Position numbers and translations under genes: made by a program
The notes under the pieces: generated by a model
Told to the model about the DNA's origin: nothing
Databases searched by the model: none
Seen by the model: the letters and a program-made list of their open reading frames with translations, nothing else
Origin: Microvirga sp. TS319
Lineage (GTDB): Bacteria; Pseudomonadota; Alphaproteobacteria; Rhizobiales; Beijerinckiaceae
Direction of reading: 5' to 3'
Length of the DNA stretch: 64,000 nt
NCBI RefSeq assembly: GCF_041276405.1
Contig: NZ_JBGGGT010000001.1
Location: 1,542,501 to 1,606,500 of the forward strand
In this document: one piece after another, positions 61,180 to 64,000 of the stretch
How the letters are laid out: each line of letters begins with the position of its first letter
Numbering within the stretch: the stretch's first letter is position 1

Positions 61180-62379
61180 TCACGCCCGCGCGGGACCTCG
61201 CAGACCCAACCGTCGGAGTTCGATCAGGACGACGCCGGCCATGATCGAGGAGAAGGTCGCTAGCGGCCATGCGGTGTCGCCCTGCAACTGGATCACGGCC
61301 AGGGTTCCACCGATGCTCACGACGAGGCTCTGGACGCAGAAATGCAGCGCCACCGCGGATCCGGCGATGTCCCCGAATTCTTCCAGGGCGCCGTTCGCCG
61401 TCACCGACACGGTGAGCACGATGCCGATCGCCATGACCCACATGGGGGCGATGAATGTCCAAAAGGATGGAGGTGTGGAAAGCTGCCCGATGCTCAGGAG
61501 CCCTGCGCCCAGGAGCAGCATCGCCATGCCTCTCAGAAGGCTGCCGCGATGTCCCCACCGGGCGACGAACCGCTTGGCGAACGGTGCCGTGATGATCATC
61601 GCCGCCGCGACCGTCGCAAAGGCGAAACTGAATTCCAGCTCAGAATATCCCGCCTTGCCGATGAGGACACGGGGAGCGGTCGAGAAGAACACGAAGAACG
61701 TTCCCATCGCGGCACTGAACCCGAGCGTGTAGGTCCGGAACGCGGAACTGCGCAGGATGGGCAGGAACGAGCGTCGTGCCATGGGCGCTGCCGTCGGGCG
61801 GGTTTCTTTCCACCGCAACGATGCGTGCAGAACGGCCGGAACGGCAAGAGCGCCCAGCGTGACAAAGATCGAGCGCCATCCGAACCTGTCGGCGAGCAGC
61901 GCCCCGGCGATGGGCCCAAAGGCGGGCACGAACGCCAGCATGGAACTGAACAGGCTGTAGATGACCACGCTTTCCGGGCGATCGGCATAGACATCGCGGA
62001 CGGTCGCGAAGGTCGCCACGAGGGCCGCTGATGCTCCCACCGCCTGTAAAAGGCGAAGGGCGACAAAGGGAATGGCCGTCGAGGATGCGGCCAGACAGAA
62101 CGATGCCGCCGCGAACACGAGAGCACCGCCGACCAGAACGGGCCGTCGCCCGATACGATCGGAGATCGGCCCGAAGAGGATCTGGCCGAGCCCGAGCATC
62201 ACCATGTAGAGGCTCAACGTGAGTTGAACGACGACCGGGCCGGTGCCGAGAATGCCCGGCATGGCCGGAACGATGGGAAGGTAGATATCCATCGCCAGGG
62301 AGGCGAGAATATCGAAGGGTGCCATCAGCAGGAGCGCTGTCGGCAAGGAAAGGGCCCATACGGGGGGCTTTGGAGACAT
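61180..62379 (-). CDS. MFS drug exporter of the CmlA/FloR (Bcr/CflA) family
   Basis: 399 residues with about twelve hydrophobic segments. LLMAPFDILASLAMDIYLPI, then VPAMPGILGT (about 18-47), the motif A loop LFGPISDRIGRRPVLVGGAL (about 68-87), TFATVRDVYADRPESVVIYS and MGTFFVFFSTAPRVLIGKAG closely follow the pattern of chloramphenicol/florfenicol exporters CmlA and FloR. Resistance to phenicols is therefore possible but not proven. The ATG at 62379 follows GGAAG; the frame is open upstream, but a hairpin and a tiny leader frame occupy that stretch. It stands alone, divergent from an alpha/beta hydrolase gene. Confidence 0.88.
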   Translation of the reverse strand: MSPKPPVWALSLPTALLLMAPFDILASLAMDIYLPIVPAMPGILGTGPVVVQLTLSLYMVMLGLGQILFGPISDRIGRRPVLVGGALVFAAASFCLAASSTAIPFVALRLLQAVGASAALVATFATVRDVYADRPESVVIYSLFSSMLAFVPAFGPIAGALLADRFGWRSIFVTLGALAVPAVLHASLRWKETRPTAAPMARRSFLPILRSSAFRTYTLGFSAAMGTFFVFFSTAPRVLIGKAGYSELEFSFAFATVAAAMIITAPFAKRFVARWGHRGSLLRGMAMLLLGAGLLSIGQLSTPPSFWTFIAPMWVMAIGIVLTVSVTANGALEEFGDIAGSAVALHFCVQSLVVSIGGTLAVIQLQGDTAWPLATFSSIMAGVVLIELRRLGLRGPARA

Positions 62380-62389
62380 GATGAGGCTT

Positions 62390-62415
62390 CCGCTCAAATG
62401 AGGAGCATTTAGCGG
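62390..62415 (-). promoter_or_regulatory. Leader hairpin and micro-ORF before the CmlA-like gene
   Basis: On the minus strand CCGCTAAATG pairs with CATTTGAGCGG (one bulged G), loop CTCCT. The distal arm reaches the ribosome site of the exporter. Within the stem-loop is a five-codon frame ATG CTC CTC ATT TGA (62394-62408), ending 14 bases before the exporter ATG. A second hairpin, GCCGCAACAAC/GTTGTTGCGGC (62457-62488), lies just upstream. This arrangement resembles the translational attenuators of cmlA-type genes, but the micro-ORF has no ribosome site that I can see. Confidence 0.4.
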
Positions 62416-62677
62416 CGATCTGCCTGTCAGCATTGGCTGGAATGGGTTCGACAGACGCCGCAACAACAGAAGAAGGCGTTGTTGCGGCCTACTTGTCCGA
62501 CGAGGGCTCGGCTCCCATGCCACGGCTCCAAGATCACAAGGGGTTGGAAGAAGGCTTTCCGACTATCATGCCCTTCCGGAGCAGACAATCCTCGCGGCCT
62601 GTCGGACACGAGATCGTCGGGGGGTTCTGCCGGACGGCATTGGCTGATAAGGCATCCCGAATCTGACACTGCCGAGC

Positions 62678-63499
62678 ATGTCCATGCCCCACACGCCGCC
62701 TATGACGATCGAAGAGACGGAAAGCTGGATCCGGATCGAGGAGGGCCGTCTCTTCGCCAAGAGCTGGACGCCGCGCGTTCCCGGCATCGAGGGTCTCGCG
62801 CCGATCCTGCTGTTCCACGATTCCCTCGGCTGCGTGGAGCTGTGGCGCAGTTTTCCGAAGGCTCTCGCCCAGGCCACGGGGCGGCGCGTCATCGCGTATG
62901 ACCGCCTCGGCTTCGGCCGCTCGGATCCCTATCCGGGACAGTCGGGGTCCGATTTCATCGCCAAGGAGGCACAATACGTCGTTCCGCGCCTGTGCGAGCA
63001 GCTCGACGTGCGCACCTTCATCGCCTGCGGCCACAGCGTCGGCGGCGGCATGGCCGTCGAGACGGCCGCCCGCTTCCCGACCCGATGCCTGGCGCTCGTG
63101 ACGATCGCGGCTCAGGCCTTCGTGGAGGAAAAAACGCGCGAGGGGATCCGTATCGCGCAACGTGAATTCGAGGATCCCGCCCAACTGGCGAGAGTCGCGA
63201 AATATCACGGCGACAAGGCCCGATGGGCGGTGGATACCTGGACCTGGACTTGGCTTTCGCCCGAATTCGCGAACTGGAGCCTGGACGAGCCCCTGGCGGC
63301 GGTCCGCTGCCCGGTGCTCGCCGTTCATGGCGATCAGGACGAGTACGGGTCCAACGAGCAGGCACGGCGCATCGCAGCGGGACGTGGAACCGCGTACATC
63401 CTTCCGGAGACCGGGCACGTGCCGCACCGGGAGCAGGAGAAACGCCTGGTCGACGTGATCCATCGGTTTCTCGAAAGCCTCGGGCCCCTCAGGAGATGA
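62678..63499 (+). CDS. Alpha/beta hydrolase
   Basis: 273 residues. The alpha/beta hydrolase fold shows LFHDSLGCVELWRSF for the oxyanion region (about 46-60), YDRLGFGRSDPYPG, nucleophile elbow GHSVGG (about 114-119), the acid in LAVHGDQDEYGSNE (about 215-228) and the histidine in PETGHVPHRE (about 246-255). Substrate unknown; esterase, lactonase or haloalkane-type activities are all possible. Several in-frame ATG codons (62678, 62684, 62702) could be the start. It is divergent from the CmlA-like exporter gene and 118 bases before the next ABC gene. Confidence 0.88.
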   Translation: MSMPHTPPMTIEETESWIRIEEGRLFAKSWTPRVPGIEGLAPILLFHDSLGCVELWRSFPKALAQATGRRVIAYDRLGFGRSDPYPGQSGSDFIAKEAQYVVPRLCEQLDVRTFIACGHSVGGGMAVETAARFPTRCLALVTIAAQAFVEEKTREGIRIAQREFEDPAQLARVAKYHGDKARWAVDTWTWTWLSPEFANWSLDEPLAAVRCPVLAVHGDQDEYGSNEQARRIAAGRGTAYILPETGHVPHREQEKRLVDVIHRFLESLGPLRR

Positions 63500-63616
63500 T
63501 CCACCATCCCCGGAGAGCAGACCAAAGTCTCACGGGCCGCGTGCCTTGCCATCGGGGCTTTAATCTCTAGGATGCCCTTAAGCGCCGCCGACAGGCGCGG
63601 GAAACGCCCCAGCCCC

Positions 63617-64000
63617 ATGCCGACATCGCCACTTGTTCCAGCCGTCTCACTTCGCGACATGGCCATCACCTTCGGGTCGAAGGCCGGCGGCTACACCGCC
63701 GTGCAGGGAATCGATCTGGAGGCCCGGCCGGGGGAATTCATCGCGATCGTCGGGCCGACCGGATGCGGCAAGTCCACCCTGCTCAACGCGTCCGCGGGGC
63801 TGCTCAAGCCCTCGGGCGGTCATGTGGAGATCTTCGGGGCACCGCTGCAGGGCCTCAACGCCCGGGCCGGCTATCTCTTCCAGCAGGACGCCCTGATGCC
63901 GTGGAAGACGGCGCTGCAGAACGTCGCCGTCGCCCTCGAGCCGAGGGGGATCTCCCGCTCCGAGGCCGAGATGAAGGCCCGCGAGTGGCTGCGCCGAGTC
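63617..64000 (+). CDS. Nitrate/sulfonate/taurine-type ABC transporter ATPase (partial, runs off the window)
   Basis: The first 128 codons are present and the frame is open at the window end. Walker A is GPTGCGKSTLLNASAGLL (about 53-70), and the Q-loop is GYLFQQDALMPWKTALQNV (about 90-108), whose ALMPWKT is typical of NrtD/SsuB/TauB ATPases. It energises import of small anions, sulfonates or thiamine-precursor-like compounds by a permease and binding protein expected downstream. The ATG at 63617 has only a weak ribosome site. Confidence 0.88.
   Translation, partial: MPTSPLVPAVSLRDMAITFGSKAGGYTAVQGIDLEARPGEFIAIVGPTGCGKSTLLNASAGLLKPSGGHVEIFGAPLQGLNARAGYLFQQDALMPWKTALQNVAVALEPRGISRSEAEMKAREWLRRV

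Noticed and set aside
1..64000. CRISPR arrays, rRNA and tRNA genes
   Set aside because: No regularly spaced direct repeats and no rRNA or cloverleaf-like sequences were noticed on reading; a covariance-model scan would be the decisive test.

Overview
The window comes from a GC-rich alphaproteobacterium, most likely of the order Hyphomicrobiales (Microvirga, Methylobacterium or Bosea type). The evidence is the dense set of ABC uptake operons, Liv- and Dpp-type transporters, a ROK regulator, and a family of composite palindromic intergenic repeats ending in CTAGAGCATC / GATGCTCTAG. The genus is inferred; no rRNA or tRNA gene was seen.

Layout. (1) 1-9.8 kb: a surface-polysaccharide island of visibly lower GC, with a DegT aminotransferase end, WbqC, a GT2 glycosyltransferase, three methyltransferases, a beta-propeller glycosidase-like protein, a NeuD-like acetyltransferase, an ArnE/F-like membrane protein and a large membrane protein. 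It is scarred by an IS630 remnant. (2) 9.9-12.1 kb: a second IS630 remnant whose core is replaced by a palindromic repeat, then an unrecognised Cys4 / coiled-coil / AbrB-like protein. (3) 12.1-23.4 kb: two divergent operons under a ROK regulator. One encodes PIG-L deacetylase and a DMT permease; the other a sugar ABC transporter, an argininosuccinate-lyase-like enzyme and a PfkB kinase. (4) 23.6-29.1 kb: flavohaemoglobin, a 1.5-kb gene-poor gap, then a Tat-exported flavin amine oxidase, cytochrome c and a secreted RidA. (5) 29.3-39.1 kb: a Dpp-type transporter operon with creatininase-like, polysaccharide-deacetylase-like, D-amino-acid-transaminase-like and isoaspartyl-peptidase enzymes, divergent from MarR plus the binding protein. 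(6) 39.5-47 kb: a chemoreceptor, an EAL protein, an omega-aminotransferase with its XRE-cupin regulator, DadA and an Lrp regulator. (7) 47-55.3 kb: FCD-type GntR regulator, M81 and M20 hydrolases and a complete Liv-type ABC system. (8) 56-64 kb: a PadR-controlled RND efflux pump, a CmlA/FloR-like exporter with a structured leader, an alpha/beta hydrolase and the start of a nitrate/taurine-type ABC ATPase.

Much of the window is devoted to scavenging nitrogenous compounds: peptides, D-amino acids, isoaspartyl peptides, amines and ureido or amide compounds. The two most interesting units are the periplasmic oxidase/cytochrome c/RidA module, where RidA could hydrolyse the imine made by the oxidase, and the ROK-controlled locus joining a PIG-L amidase, a fumarate-releasing-type lyase and a sugar kinase, which suggests an undescribed N-substituted sugar catabolic route. 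Stop codons of at least three reading frames are supplied by repeat or transposon ends.
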